From contig NZ_CP122458.1 of NCBI RefSeq assembly GCF_032598905.1, forward strand, positions 5,481,001-5,545,000: a stretch of 64,000 nt of DNA. The letters run 5' to 3'. This stretch comes from Streptomyces sp. 11x1 (GTDB taxonomy: Bacteria > Actinomycetota > Actinomycetes > Streptomycetales > Streptomycetaceae). Of the stretch, positions 43,007-52,515 are shown in pieces. Under the pieces are notes generated by a model. It worked only from the letters and a program-made list of their open reading frames with translations. It had not been told where the DNA came from and did not search any database. Made by a program: the position numbers and the translations under genes. Each line of letters begins with the position of its first letter. Within the stretch, counting starts at the first letter, position 1.

Positions 43007-43320
43007 TAATTTCCTCAGGTTGAATGTGGGGAGGGGTGCCCTTGAAAAGCCCGTGGTGCAGAACCAGAAAATACTTGCAAGTAATCCACTTGAGTCACCA
43101 GCATGCTGGCGTGGCATCACTTGTGTGAAAGATGTGCGTGCGAGAGTGGCTGGCGATCACAGAATCTACTCCGGAGAGCTGCACATCAACAGGCTGTTGA
43201 GCAAATCCTGAGCTATCGATGAGCCGTCAACATGTCGGTGAACATGGCGAGTTCAGCAGCGTTTGACGCTTGGGGCGCGTGCACTGAGAGGCTGAGCTCA
43301 TGGGAAGTAGGCTCGCCACC
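43007..43320. other. AT-richer divergent intergenic region
   Basis: 314 bp between the secreted-protein gene and the divergent DinB-fold enzyme gene, with visibly lower GC than the flanks. It presumably carries both promoters. No gene or RNA recognised. Confidence 0.5.
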
Positions 43321-44118
43321 ATGCCCCCCGCCAGGAAACGCCCCCGCGCCTACGACCCCGTCAAGACCCGCAAGGCCGTCCTGGCCCAGTTCGGGCACGT
43401 GCGGGAAGCCGTGGGCGGCCTCTCCGCGGAGCGGCTGGCGGCGCCGACCCGGCTCGGGGAGTGGACGGTCCGGGACCTGGCCGCGCACATCACCATGGCC
43501 GTGGAGAGCGTCCCCCGTGCCCTGGCGCGCCCCGAGCCCCCGAAGGCCGAGCTGAACCCCCTCGACTACGCCTCCGTGACCGCCGCCCACGCCGCCGCCA
43601 TCGCCGAGGGCAGCCACGGTCTGGCCGAGACGAACCCGGACCTGGTCGCCCTCTACGCGGGCGTGGAGCAGCAGATCACCGACGCCCTTGCGGCCACCCC
43701 GCCGGGCCGGATCATCGACACCCGGGCCGGCGGCATGCTGCTCGACGACTACCTGCTCGCCCGCACCATCGAGCTCGTGGTCCACACCGACGACCTGAAC
43801 GCGGCCGTCCCCGGCCTGGACGTCCCGTACGACCGGCACGCCCTCGCCACCTGTGTCCGGCTGCTCGCGGACACCCTTGCCGCGCGGGCGCCCGGCGGCT
43901 CGACGGAGGTGCGGATCCCGCCCTACGCCGTGGTGCAGTGCGTGGAGGGGCCCCGGCACACCCGGGGCACGCCGCCGAACGTCGTCGAGACCGATCCGCT
44001 GACCTGGATCCGGCTCGCGACCGGACGGGTGGAGTGGGCCGCCGCCCTGGACGCGGCCAAGGTCAGCGCGAGCGGCGAGCGGGCGGACCTGAGCGGGCTG
44101 CTGCCCTTGATGCGCTGA
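43321..44118 (+). CDS. Mycothiol-dependent maleylpyruvate isomerase-family protein
   Basis: 265 residues of the DinB/MDMPI four-helix fold: G-E-W-T-V-R-D-L-A-A-H-I-T (first metal His), D-D-Y-L-L-A-R-T-I-E-L-V-V-H-T-D-D-L (second metal His region), and an SCP2-like C-terminal part (R-I-P-P-Y-A-V-V-Q). ATG 43321 is preferred; ATG 43300 is in frame. Substrate unknown. Confidence 0.85.
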   Translation: MPPARKRPRAYDPVKTRKAVLAQFGHVREAVGGLSAERLAAPTRLGEWTVRDLAAHITMAVESVPRALARPEPPKAELNPLDYASVTAAHAAAIAEGSHGLAETNPDLVALYAGVEQQITDALAATPPGRIIDTRAGGMLLDDYLLARTIELVVHTDDLNAAVPGLDVPYDRHALATCVRLLADTLAARAPGGSTEVRIPPYAVVQCVEGPRHTRGTPPNVVETDPLTWIRLATGRVEWAAALDAAKVSASGERADLSGLLPLMR

Positions 44119-44216
44119 GGCCGCCGGACCCGGTGACCTGGGCCCGCCGGACCCATGACCTGGGCCCGCCGGACAACTGGGTGGAACCACCCACGCACCC
44201 CACCCGTCCCACCGCC

Positions 44217-45032
44217 ATGGACAAGCGACTGACCCTCACCGCCCTGGCACTGCTCCCGCTCCCGCTGCTCGCGGCCTGCGGCACCGAGTCCGGCGACTCC
44301 GGCAGCGGCAACGTCGGCTCGGCCGCCACGAAGTCCGCGGTCACCGGAGTCCGCTGGAAGGTCGACAGCCTCACCGTCGGCGACAAGACGGAACAGGCCC
44401 CCGACGGCGCCTGGCTCAGGATCGCCGACAACGGCGAGGTCGACGGCAACTACGGCTGCAACACCTTCGGCTCCACCGCCGCCTTCAAGGACGACGGCAT
44501 CGACTTCGAGACCGCCCGGTCCACCGAGATGGCCTGCGGCGAGGCCCCGATGAAGTTCGAGGAGAGCTTCGCCCGCACCCTCGACACCGAGAAGTTCACG
44601 GCCGAGACCACCGACGGCGGCAAGCTCACCCTCACCACGGGGGACGGCGACACCGTGAAGCTGAGCGAGGAGAAGCCCGCGGAGCTGTACGGCACGAAGT
44701 GGCGGATCGATTCGCTGCTCGACCACGACGTGGCCACGACCCTCCCCGAGGCCGCCCAGGGCAAGGCCTGGTTCACCCTCGACAAGAAGGCGGGCACCCT
44801 CAGCGGCAGCGTCGGCTGCAACGAGATCTCCGCGAAGGCCACGGTGAGCGAGGACGAGATCACCCTCGGCAATCCGCGGACCACCCGCAAGATGTGCTCC
44901 GACTCACTCATGGCCGCCGAACGCAGCCTCCTGGAGCTCTTCAAGGGCACGGTGAAGTATCAGATCGATCACCGCAGTATCACGCTGACCAGCGAAAACA
45001 ACGCGGGTGTCGGAGCCGTCGCCGACAAGTGA
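44217..45032 (+). CDS. META-domain lipoprotein (two META domains)
   Basis: 271 residues. Signal peptide with lipobox L-L-A-A-C-G; two META (HslJ-like) domains at about 40-145 and 160-270, each with G-x-x-W, G-C-N and a late C (M-A-C-G-E; K-M-C-S-D). Exported and lipid-anchored; function unknown, possibly stress or antibiotic-related as for HslJ. A 17-bp direct repeat lies just upstream (44130-44176). Confidence 0.9.
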   Translation: MDKRLTLTALALLPLPLLAACGTESGDSGSGNVGSAATKSAVTGVRWKVDSLTVGDKTEQAPDGAWLRIADNGEVDGNYGCNTFGSTAAFKDDGIDFETARSTEMACGEAPMKFEESFARTLDTEKFTAETTDGGKLTLTTGDGDTVKLSEEKPAELYGTKWRIDSLLDHDVATTLPEAAQGKAWFTLDKKAGTLSGSVGCNEISAKATVSEDEITLGNPRTTRKMCSDSLMAAERSLLELFKGTVKYQIDHRSITLTSENNAGVGAVADK

Positions 45033-45116
45033 CGTGCGAAGGCCCGCAGTCGGGGACCGGGTCGGGCGAGATCACCGGATTCGGACCGGTGCGCGATCTC
45101 GCCTACACTCGGTGGC

Positions 45117-46643
45117 GTGCCACGTGGTGACGGACGACTCAACCACGACCTTCTCCCCGGCGAGAAAGGCCCCCAGGACGCGTGTGGCGTCTTCGGTGTC
45201 TGGGCCCCGGGTGAAGAGGTCGCGAAGCTCACTTACTTCGGGCTCTACGCCCTCCAGCATCGGGGCCAGGAATCCGCGGGTATCGCGGTCAGCAACGGCT
45301 CCCAGATCCTCGTCTTCAAGGACATGGGCCTCGTTTCCCAGGTCTTCGACGAGACCTCGCTCGGTTCCCTCCAAGGTCACATCGCGGTCGGTCACGCCCG
45401 CTACTCGACCACCGGTGCCTCCGTGTGGGAGAACGCCCAGCCGACGTTCCGTGCCACCGCGCACGGCTCCATCGCGCTCGGCCACAACGGCAACCTGGTC
45501 AACACGGCGCAGCTCGCCGAGATGGTCGCCGACCTGCCCAAGCAGGAGGGCCGTACGCCGCGTGTCGCGGCCACCAACGACACCGACCTGCTCACCGCGC
45601 TCCTCGCGGCCCAGGTCGACGAGGACGGCAAGCCGCTGACCATCGAGGAGGCCGCCCACACGGTCCTCCCGCAGGTGCGCGGTGCCTTCTCCCTCGTCTT
45701 CATGGACGAGCACACCCTCTACGCCGCCCGTGACCCGCAGGGCATCCGCCCGCTGGTCCTCGGCCGGCTGGAGCGCGGCTGGGTGGTCGCCTCCGAGTCC
45801 GCCGCCCTCGACATCTGCGGCGCGGCGTACGTCCGCGAGATCGAGCCGGGCGAGTTCATCGCCATCGACGAGAACGGTCTGCGCAGCTCCCGATTCGCGG
45901 AAGCGAAGCCCAAGGGCTGTGTCTTCGAGTATGTGTACCTGGCCCGCCCGGACACCGACATCGCCGGCCGGAACGTGTACCTCTCCCGAGTGGAGATGGG
46001 CCGCAAGCTGGCCAAGGAAGCCCCGGTCGAGGCCGACCTGGTCATAGCGACCCCGGAGTCCGGCACCCCGGCCGCCATCGGCTACGCGGAGGCCTCGGGC
46101 ATCCCGTTCGGTGCGGGTCTGGTGAAGAACGCGTACGTCGGACGTACGTTCATCCAGCCCTCCCAGACGATCCGCCAGCTCGGTATCCGGCTGAAGCTGA
46201 ATCCGCTCAAGGAAGTCATCAAGGGCAAGCGCCTCGTGGTCGTCGACGACTCGATCGTCCGCGGCAACACCCAGCGCGCCCTGGTCCGGATGCTCCGCGA
46301 GGCGGGCGCGGCGGAGGTCCACATCCGGATCTCCTCGCCCCCGGTGAAGTGGCCCTGCTTCTTCGGCATCGACTTCGCCACCCGCGCCGAGCTCATCGCC
46401 AACGGCATGACCATCGACGAGATCGGCACCTCCCTGGGCGCCGACTCCCTGGCCTACATCTCCATCGACGGCATGATCGAGGCGACCACCATCGCCAAGC
46501 CGAACCTCTGCCGGGCCTGCTTCGACGGCGAGTACCCGATGGAGCTGCCGGACCCCGAGCTGCTCGGCAAGCAGCTCCTGGAGACCGAGCTGGCGGCAGG
46601 TCCCGCCGCCACCGCCGCGGCCGACGCGATCCGTCGCCCGTAA
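45117..46643 (+). CDS. purF: Amidophosphoribosyltransferase
   Basis: 508 residues, first committed step of purine synthesis (PRPP to phosphoribosylamine). A 22-residue leader precedes the N-terminal nucleophile C23 (D-A-C-G-V-F-G). PRTase motif V-V-V-D-D-S-I-V-R-G-N-T is present, with Cys residues (C-F-F-G-I-D and C-R-A-C-F) suiting an Fe-S cluster. GTG start. Confidence 0.97.
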   Translation: MPRGDGRLNHDLLPGEKGPQDACGVFGVWAPGEEVAKLTYFGLYALQHRGQESAGIAVSNGSQILVFKDMGLVSQVFDETSLGSLQGHIAVGHARYSTTGASVWENAQPTFRATAHGSIALGHNGNLVNTAQLAEMVADLPKQEGRTPRVAATNDTDLLTALLAAQVDEDGKPLTIEEAAHTVLPQVRGAFSLVFMDEHTLYAARDPQGIRPLVLGRLERGWVVASESAALDICGAAYVREIEPGEFIAIDENGLRSSRFAEAKPKGCVFEYVYLARPDTDIAGRNVYLSRVEMGRKLAKEAPVEADLVIATPESGTPAAIGYAEASGIPFGAGLVKNAYVGRTFIQPSQTIRQLGIRLKLNPLKEVIKGKRLVVVDDSIVRGNTQRALVRMLREAGAAEVHIRISSPPVKWPCFFGIDFATRAELIANGMTIDEIGTSLGADSLAYISIDGMIEATTIAKPNLCRACFDGEYPMELPDPELLGKQLLETELAAGPAATAAADAIRRP

Positions 46644-46710
46644 GCCTGCCCGTAGACGGCCGGTGACACCTGCTCGCCGGCCGCCGTACGACACGAAAGT
46701 TCTCACCGTC

Positions 46711-47781
46711 ATGTCTGAGACAACTGGTGCCAGCTACGCAGCAGCGGGCGTCGACATCGAGGCGGGCGACCGCGCCGTAGAGCTGATGAAGGAGTGGGTG
46801 AAGAAGACCCAGCGCCCCGAGGTCCTCGGCGGCCTGGGCGGCTTCGCCGGCCTCTTCGACGCCTCCGCCCTCAAGCGCTACGAGCGGCCGCTGCTCGCCT
46901 CCGCCACGGACGGCGTCGGCACGAAGGTCGACATCGCGCGTCAGCTGGGCGTCTACGACACCATCGGCCACGACCTGGTCGCCATGGTGATGGACGACAT
47001 CGTGGTCTGCGGCGCCGAACCGCTGTTCATGACCGACTACATCTGCGTCGGCAAGGTCCACCCCGAGCGGGTCGCCGCCATCGTCAAGGGCATCGCCGAG
47101 GGCTGTGTCCTCGCGGGCTGCGCCCTGGTCGGCGGCGAGACGGCCGAGCACCCGGGTCTGCTCGGCCCGGACGACTTCGACGTCGCCGGCGCCGGCACGG
47201 GCGCGGTCGAGGCCGATCGCCTGCTCGGCCCGGATCGCATCCGTACGGGTGACGCCGTGATCGCTATGGCGGCCTCGGGCCTTCACTCGAACGGGTACTC
47301 GCTCGTCCGGCACGTCCTGCTCAACCAGGCCGGTCTCTCCCTGGACGCCGAGATCGCCGAACTCGGCCGCCCCCTCGGCGCGGAGCTGCTGGAACCCACC
47401 AAGATCTACTCGCTGGACTGCCTGGCGCTCACCCGCACCACCGAGGTCCATGCCTTCAGCCACGTCACCGGCGGCGGCCTCGCCGCCAACCTGGCGCGGG
47501 TGATCCCCGACACCCTCCACGCCACGGTCGACCGCTCCACCTGGACCCCTGCCCCGATCTTCGACCTGGTCGGCAGGACGGGCCAGGTCGAGCGCCTGGA
47601 GCTGGAGAAGACCCTGAACATGGGCGTGGGCATGATCGCCATCGTCCCCCAGGAGTCGGCGGACGTGGCCCTGACCACCCTGGCGGACCGCGGCGTCGAG
47701 GCCTGGGTCGCGGGCGAGATCACCGACCGCGCCGACCACACCACGGGCGCGGAACTGGTGGGCGACTACGCACGAGGCTGA
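46711..47781 (+). CDS. purM: AIR synthetase
   Basis: 356 residues, phosphoribosylformylglycinamidine cyclo-ligase. Motifs: Y-A-A-A-G-V-D-I-E-A-G, S-A-T-D-G-V-G-T-K, V-V-C-G-A-E-P-L-F, and H-V-T-G-G-G-L-A-A-N-L. 67 bp after purF, probably co-transcribed; terminator at 47792. Confidence 0.97.
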   Translation: MSETTGASYAAAGVDIEAGDRAVELMKEWVKKTQRPEVLGGLGGFAGLFDASALKRYERPLLASATDGVGTKVDIARQLGVYDTIGHDLVAMVMDDIVVCGAEPLFMTDYICVGKVHPERVAAIVKGIAEGCVLAGCALVGGETAEHPGLLGPDDFDVAGAGTGAVEADRLLGPDRIRTGDAVIAMAASGLHSNGYSLVRHVLLNQAGLSLDAEIAELGRPLGAELLEPTKIYSLDCLALTRTTEVHAFSHVTGGGLAANLARVIPDTLHATVDRSTWTPAPIFDLVGRTGQVERLELEKTLNMGVGMIAIVPQESADVALTTLADRGVEAWVAGEITDRADHTTGAELVGDYARG

Positions 47782-47791
47782 ACAGCAGTAA

Positions 47792-47828
47792 GCCCCTGAT
47801 GGAGGCCGAAGGCCCAACCATCAGGGGC
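47792..47828 (+). terminator. purM terminator
   Basis: An 11-bp stem GCCCCTGATGG/CCATCAGGGGC with an inner AGGCC-GAA-GGCC hairpin. Its right arm runs into a dispersed repeat. Confidence 0.75.
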
Positions 47829-47880
47829 GCGGGGAACTGCGCGAGCAACCACACGCGACCCGCAGTCGCCGAAGTGCGGT
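47823..47880 (+). repeat. Dispersed Streptomyces intergenic repeat, copy 1
   Basis: Begins GGGGCGCGGGGAACTGCGCG and continues AGCAACCACACGCGACCCGC. The first 20 bases recur in reverse orientation at 59430-59460. I recognise this as a common intergenic element of Streptomyces chromosomes. Confidence 0.65.
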
Positions 47881-47983
47881 GGACCCGAGCTATGCGGCGC
47901 CCCAGCCCCGAGCGGAGCGGGACCGCACAAAACCCGGTCCGGGGGAGTAACCCGCCCGGACCGGGTGAAGCGCGGCTGGATCG

Positions 47984-48241
47984 TCAAGCGCCGCGACGAT
48001 GAGAGGCGGGACCGGACTGCTCGTCCTCGTCGTCCTCATCGTCGACGTTGTAAAGATCCGCGTACTGGGCGTACGGGTCGTCGTCGTCTTCGTCGTCCTC
48101 GAACGGTTCGCCGTTCGGAGGTTGGCTCGAAGTCGATGCGCCCAGCTCGCTGGCCAGACGCGACAGGTCAGTCCCGCCGCTGTTGTACTTCAGCTGGCGG
48201 GCGACCTTCGTCTGCTTGGCCTTGGCCCGGCCGCGCCCCAT
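47984..48241 (-). CDS. DUF3073 protein
   Basis: 85 residues from M-G-R-G-R-A-K-A-K-Q-T-K-V-A-R-Q-L-K-Y, the DUF3073 signature, then a strongly acidic middle (E-D-D-E-D-D-D-D-P-Y-A-Q-Y-A-D). Small actinobacterial protein of unknown role; basic N-terminus and acidic tail suggest nucleic-acid or ribosome contact. Confidence 0.92.
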   Translation of the reverse strand: MGRGRAKAKQTKVARQLKYNSGGTDLSRLASELGASTSSQPPNGEPFEDDEDDDDPYAQYADLYNVDDEDDEDEQSGPASHRRGA

Positions 48242-48552
48242 GGCTCGACCCCCTCGGTGACGGGGCTCGACGGCCCCAGAGTCTTGACACGCGTTCATGA
48301 TCTGGAACGGGCTCTCCGTGGAGAGACCGGTCCGTAGGGCTTCCACGGTACCTGAGCCCACGCCCATACGGTACGTCGCCCGCAGGACGTGCCCGTGCCC
48401 AGAACCTGCGAGGAGCCCTTTCCCCGCTGGTCAACGGTGATTTTAACCGTTTCTGGACGGGCGACCCGCCGACGGAAGTGAGAGTTGTCTCTAAAGCCGC
48501 CGACGGGTACCGCCGACGCCGCGCGCAAGCCGCCCGGCGCCTGCCCGGGGGC

Positions 48553-49647
48553 TCAGCGACCGCGTGCCGAGGCCGCCTCGTGCATCCGCTGCTCGGCGAT
48601 CCGGTCGGCCGCGGCGGCCGGCGGAATACCGTCCAACTTCGCACGTGCGAAGATCGCCAGAGTGGTGTCGAAGATCTGCGCGGCCTTCGCCCTGCACCGC
48701 TCGAAGTCGAAACCGTGGAGCTCGTCGGCGACCTGGATGACTCCGCCCGCGTTCACCACGTAGTCCGGCGCGTAGAGGATCCCGCGGTCGGCGAGGTCCT
48801 TCTCGACGCCGGGGTGCGCGAGCTGGTTGTTGGCCGCGCCGCACACCACCTTCGCGGTCAGGACGGGCACGGAGTCGTCGTCGAGTGCCCCGCCGAGCGC
48901 GCAGGGCGCGTAGATGTCGAGCCCCTCGGTCCGGATGAGCGCGTCGGTGTGCGCGACGGCGGTGACCCCCTCCGGGTGCCGGTCGAGGATCCGCCGTACG
49001 GCGTCCTCGCGCACGTCGGTGATCACGACCTCGGCGCCTTCCGCCCGCAGATGTTCCACGAGGTGGTGGCCGACCTTGCCGACGCCCGCGATACCGACCC
49101 TGCGGTCGCGCAGCGACGGATCGCCCCACACGTGCTGGGCGGAGGCTCGCATGCCCTGGTAGACGCCGAAGGCGGTGAGCACGGACGAGTCCCCGGCGCC
49201 GCCGTTCTCGGGGGAGCGGCCGGTCGTCCAGCGGCACTCGCGCGCCACGACGTCCATGTCGGCGACGTAGGTGCCGACGTCGCACGCGGTGACGTAGCGG
49301 CCGCCGAGGGAAGCCACGAAGCGTCCGTAGGCGAGCAGCAGCTCCTCGCTCTTGATCCGCTCGGGGTCGCCGATGATCACGGCTTTGCCGCCGCCGTGGT
49401 CGAGACCGGCCATGGCGTTCTTGTACGACATGCCGCGCGCGAGGTTCAGGGCGTCGGCGACGGCCTCCGCCTCGGTCGCGTACGGGTAGAAGCGCGTCCC
49501 GCCCAGTGCGGGGCCGAGCGCGGTGGAGTGAAGGGCGATGACGGCCTTGAGGCCGCTGGCCCGGTCCTGGCAGAGCACGACTTGCTCGTGACCGCCCTGG
49601 TCCGAGTGGAACAGGGTGTGCAGGACGCCGTCAGATACTTCGGTCAC
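48553..49647 (-). CDS. vdh: Valine (branched-chain/Phe) dehydrogenase
   Basis: 364 residues, NAD-dependent oxidative deamination of branched-chain amino acids. Catalytic Lys in [11 protein letters not shown] (K88) and K76; Rossmann [11 protein letters not shown]. In Streptomyces Vdh feeds acyl-CoA precursors for polyketides and fatty acids. GTG start adjacent to another GTG; family N-terminus fits. Confidence 0.92.
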   Translation of the reverse strand: MTEVSDGVLHTLFHSDQGGHEQVVLCQDRASGLKAVIALHSTALGPALGGTRFYPYATEAEAVADALNLARGMSYKNAMAGLDHGGGKAVIIGDPERIKSEELLLAYGRFVASLGGRYVTACDVGTYVADMDVVARECRWTTGRSPENGGAGDSSVLTAFGVYQGMRASAQHVWGDPSLRDRRVGIAGVGKVGHHLVEHLRAEGAEVVITDVREDAVRRILDRHPEGVTAVAHTDALIRTEGLDIYAPCALGGALDDDSVPVLTAKVVCGAANNQLAHPGVEKDLADRGILYAPDYVVNAGGVIQVADELHGFDFERCRAKAAQIFDTTLAIFARAKLDGIPPAAAADRIAEQRMHEAASARGR

Positions 49648-49870
49648 TGTGGTGACTCCTGGGTAAGAAGCGGCGGTTGGTGACAGGCTCCCGTACGGGT
49701 GGCGGGGTCTGTGAGCATGAGATTAGAGCCTTCGACCGCCGTACAGCGGCGCAGCTTCAGGATCACCCCCCGGCCGGAGTACGGATGTGGTGCGATCCGC
49801 ACAGTTTTCCGGCCCGCCCGTGTGCGGGTTCCGCAGGTTTCCCCGGTGGCAGCCGGGGGAGGGAGCAGGC

Positions 49871-50728
49871 GTGCCCAAGGTGTCCTCGGTGATCGTCCCG
49901 TACGCGTCCTACCTCCGCGTGTACGAGCCGCTGGCGGTCTTCCCCGAGCCCGAGCGCGGCCACTGGGCCCGCTACGCCCGGCGCCCCGACCGCCCCTCGT
50001 ACCAGGACGAGCTGCGCCGCTCGCTGGCCGACCTGCTGCCGACCCCGCCGGTGCCGGTGCCGGTGCACGAGAGCGACGACGCCTTCGTGCTGGAGGTCGA
50101 CGGGGTGGTCTGTGTCTGCCCCTGGCGGACCCGGCTGCGGGGCTGGCAGGCGCTCGGCGACCTGGCCGAGGAGCTGCCCGCCCCCGTCCTGGACGCGGTG
50201 CTGCCGCCGCTGGTGCGCCACCAGGCGAGCCAGGACTACGAGCGCTGGATGGCCGGCAACCCCGACGCCCGGCCGTGGATCCGCACCGCGACCTGGCAGG
50301 TGCCGCTGAACTGGTTCGTCCTCGTCTCGGACGAGGAGCGGACGTACGAGAAGGGGTCGGGCGAGAAGGGATCCGGCGAGATCTCGCCGGTGCTTCGCTA
50401 TCGCACTCCCATGGTGCAGGCCCGCCGACGCGTGGCGCGGGGGCTGCGGACCCTGCGGGACACCATCGACGAGGGCCCGCTCATCGACGGCCTGATCGAC
50501 GTGGGGCGCTGGCTGGAGGAGTTCCACCCGCGTTCGCTGGTCGAGCTGGACTACGGCGGCCTCGTGCACGTCCTGCCCGCCGCCGAACTGGACGGGGACC
50601 ACTCCGCCGCCGACGTCGCCGAGGGCATCGAGGCCCTGCGCGGCGGGGACGGCCTCGCCGCCGGGGAGGCCTACGGGCGCCTGGTCGAGCGCTGGCGGGC
50701 GGTACGGGACCGGCGCTCGGCGAACTGA
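49871..50728 (+). CDS. Conserved Streptomyces hypothetical protein
   Basis: 285 residues, GTG 49871 with a GGGGGAGGGAG ribosome site. Contains R-V-Y-E-P-L-A-V-F-P-E-P-E-R-G-H-W, W-R-T-R-L-R-G-W-Q-A-L and V-P-L-N-W-F-V-L-V. A short E-K-G-S-G repeat near residue 160 is a local duplication. Position beside vdh and bldC is conserved as I recall. Function unknown. Confidence 0.8.
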   Translation: MPKVSSVIVPYASYLRVYEPLAVFPEPERGHWARYARRPDRPSYQDELRRSLADLLPTPPVPVPVHESDDAFVLEVDGVVCVCPWRTRLRGWQALGDLAEELPAPVLDAVLPPLVRHQASQDYERWMAGNPDARPWIRTATWQVPLNWFVLVSDEERTYEKGSGEKGSGEISPVLRYRTPMVQARRRVARGLRTLRDTIDEGPLIDGLIDVGRWLEEFHPRSLVELDYGGLVHVLPAAELDGDHSAADVAEGIEALRGGDGLAAGEAYGRLVERWRAVRDRRSAN

Positions 50729-51236
50729 ACCGGGCCGAACCGGTTGAACCGGCTCAACGTCGCGTCCGTACTTGTGACTTGTGGGGCCGATGGGAAAAGG
50801 CTTTCCACGAAAGCCGAACCATGGTGAACTGTCCACCCTTGACCCAAGCTTGACGCAGCGCACTGACCTGCGCTTGTCATCGTGGGACGTAGGTCCCCGT
50901 ACCGGGCTTTTGTGTCAAGAAGCCGCCAAGCGTGACGGATTGCACTTACGCGGGCCTTGCCTCTTACGCACCTCCTCGTGTCAAAATAGGACAAGGAGCC
51001 CGGGGGAGGCTCCTTCTGCCCACGTATGGGTGGAATCTCAGCATTGCACGCTATTGGGGGGTCTCGTGACTCCTGCGCGCCACTGTGACTGATCGTCACA
51101 GTGGCGTGACTGTCCGCTATGGCATGGTCCATCGGCATCCGTCGCTGATGAACACCTGGGAGGGCAATTCCATCGGTTTGGCCGACGCGGCTGGACGGAT
51201 GGTGTAGTTGTAGTGCCGAGGACAAGCCGTTCGTCC
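50729..51236. other. Intergenic region between hypothetical gene and bldC promoter
   Basis: Contains an 8-bp-stem hairpin at 50993-51015 (AAGGAGCC/GGCTCCTT), a perfect 12-bp inverted repeat at 51078-51106 and a 33-codon open frame 51106-51207. No standard gene identified. Confidence 0.6.
51078..51106. promoter_or_regulatory. Perfect 12-bp inverted repeat upstream of bldC
   Basis: CGCCACTGTGAC, TGATC, GTCACAGTGGCG. It is neither followed by a T-run nor at a gene end, so an operator is more likely than a terminator. Confidence 0.6.
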
Positions 51237-51324
51237 TATAACCGACTCGACTCGCGTCCGCCATTTCGGGCAACGCGGGTCAAGGTGCAGAATTTAGAGG
51301 AAAGAACCGAGAAGGTTCGGTTCT
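51237..51324 (+). promoter_or_regulatory. Probable bldC promoter and leader hairpin
   Basis: TATAAC at 51237-51242 suits a -10 box about 100 bp before bldC. The leader then contains an 8-bp inverted repeat AGAACCGA/TCGGTTCT (51303-51324) directly before the GAGGAGG ribosome site, so the leader RNA could form a hairpin beside it. Confidence 0.4.
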
Positions 51325-51340
51325 CCCGAGGAGGCCGCTC

Positions 51341-51547
51341 ATGACCGCTCGCACCCCTGATGCCGAGCCGCTGCTGACCCCGGCTGAGGTCGCCACCATG
51401 TTCCGCGTCGACCCCAAGACGGTCACGCGGTGGGCGAAGGCCGGCAAGCTCACGTCCATCCGCACGCTCGGCGGACACCGCCGTTACCGCGAGGCTGAGG
51501 TCCGCGCGCTGCTCGCGGGCATTCCGCAGCAGCGCAGCGAGGCCTGA
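51341..51547 (+). CDS. bldC: BldC developmental regulator
   Basis: 68 residues: M-T-A-R-T-P-D-A-E-P-L-L-T-P-A-E-V-A-T-M-F then a MerR-like winged helix (T-V-T-R-W-A-K-A-G-K-L, T-L-G-G-H-R-R-Y-R). BldC binds DNA cooperatively at direct repeats and delays sporulation. Ribosome site GAGGAGG. Confidence 0.97.
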   Translation: MTARTPDAEPLLTPAEVATMFRVDPKTVTRWAKAGKLTSIRTLGGHRRYREAEVRALLAGIPQQRSEA

Positions 51548-51730
51548 ACCACCGTATGACAGGGCATTTCGGCTGGTCCCCCAATCGGCCGGAAGCCTGA
51601 AAGCACCGCTCAGCAGCTTCAAACGACGCGGGTTCTGCCCCAACAGATCCCACGCCCGAGCCACACAGAGCTTTCCGGGAGGCCCAGGCTTCCCGGGTAT
51701 TCGTCAGGCAAGCACCAAGGGTGCGTCGTA

Positions 51731-51770
51731 GATCGCGCTGGACTCCGCCGGGTCCAGCGCGATCTTTTTT
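51731..51770 (+). terminator. Strong intrinsic terminator downstream of bldC
   Basis: A 12-bp stem GATCGCGCTGGA/TCCAGCGCGATC followed by six T. A classic U-run terminator is unusual in this genome. It lies 180 bp after bldC. Confidence 0.9.
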
Positions 51771-51895
51771 GTGCGCGGACCGGGGCCAGGAGCAGCCGTA
51801 TCGGTGGTTCCGGGTCCGGAAGCGGCGGGTTGTGAGCGGGCTTGTCGGACTCTGGGGAGGGGTGTCGGATCTCCTGTGCAGGACTCCGGTGACTG

Positions 51896-52003
51896 GTGCA
51901 ATTGCACATATTAAATTGACTAGTTGTAGGGGACTGGTAAGAACCGGCGTTCCGAAAACTCGTTCAGTGACACCCGTCACACACCGGGCTGCTTGTTGCC
52001 CGG
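51896..52003 (+). ncRNA. Candidate promoter and small RNA
   Basis: An AT-rich patch with the perfect palindrome GTGCAATTGCAC (51896-51907), TTGACT (51916-51921), 16-bp spacing and TAAGAA (51938-51943), followed by two hairpins: GTGAC/GTCAC (51967-51980) and CCGGGC/GCCCGG (51984-52003). No reading frame fits. Could equally be an upstream signal for something unrecognised. The rest of 51548-52078 apart from the terminator holds no gene that I can see. Confidence 0.35.
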
Positions 52004-52078
52004 GCGACATCTGCGGTAAGGGGGGCGGGAGTTGAGCGTGGCAGGCCCTCGCCGAGTGTGTTCCCTGCGGGACGCGTC

Positions 52079-52270
52079 TCACGCCTTGGCGGGCGCCTCG
52101 CCCTCCGTCGGGCCGTCGGCGCCGTCCTCGCCGCCCGTGGGGTGCTCCGTCGCCAGCCGCAGCAGGCGGTGGCAGATCGGGCAGTGGCGGGTGAGGTGAC
52201 GGTACGAGGAGGCGGCCGACAGGTGAGCACGGAGCAATGCGCGGGTCTCGTGCCGAACGGACGCCGCCAT
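52079..52270 (-). CDS. DUF6274-type small protein
   Basis: 63 residues: M-A-A-S-V-R-H-E-T-R-A-L-L-R-A-H-L-S-A-A-S-S-Y-R-H-L-T-R-H-C with C-P-I-C-H, a possible zinc site, and an acidic Gly-rich tail. A conserved Streptomyces family of unknown function; the ribosome site is GGAGG. Confidence 0.8.
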   Translation of the reverse strand: MAASVRHETRALLRAHLSAASSYRHLTRHCPICHRLLRLATEHPTGGEDGADGPTEGEAPAKA

Positions 52271-52473
52271 ACGCCACCTCCGGGGGTCTCTGAGCCCTGA
52301 ATTCTGAGGTACCGGCGGAATGTGACGCCGTCAACCCCCGCGGCGTCGCGGGAGGGGCCGCAGACTCCCTCCAGGGGTGTGGGGAACTTCGCGACAGCCC
52401 CATGGGACCCGCACCCGCTCAACAGCCTCAGTGTCCCGAGCTCTTGGGTGATCGGCCGCCGCCGCACACGGAA

Positions 52474-52504
52474 GAGGCCCGCATCCTCATCAGATGCGGG
52501 CCTC
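52474..52504 (-). terminator. Terminator after tRNA-Asp copy 1
   Basis: A 12-bp stem GAGGCCCGCATC/GATGCGGGCCTC with a 7-base loop, immediately downstream of the tRNA on the minus strand. Confidence 0.85.
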
Positions 52505-52515
52505 TCACGATCGTG

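Noticed and set aside
43213..44190. Minus-strand frame opposite the DinB-fold enzyme
   Set aside because: Shadow; the plus-strand product has the metal His residues and family motifs.
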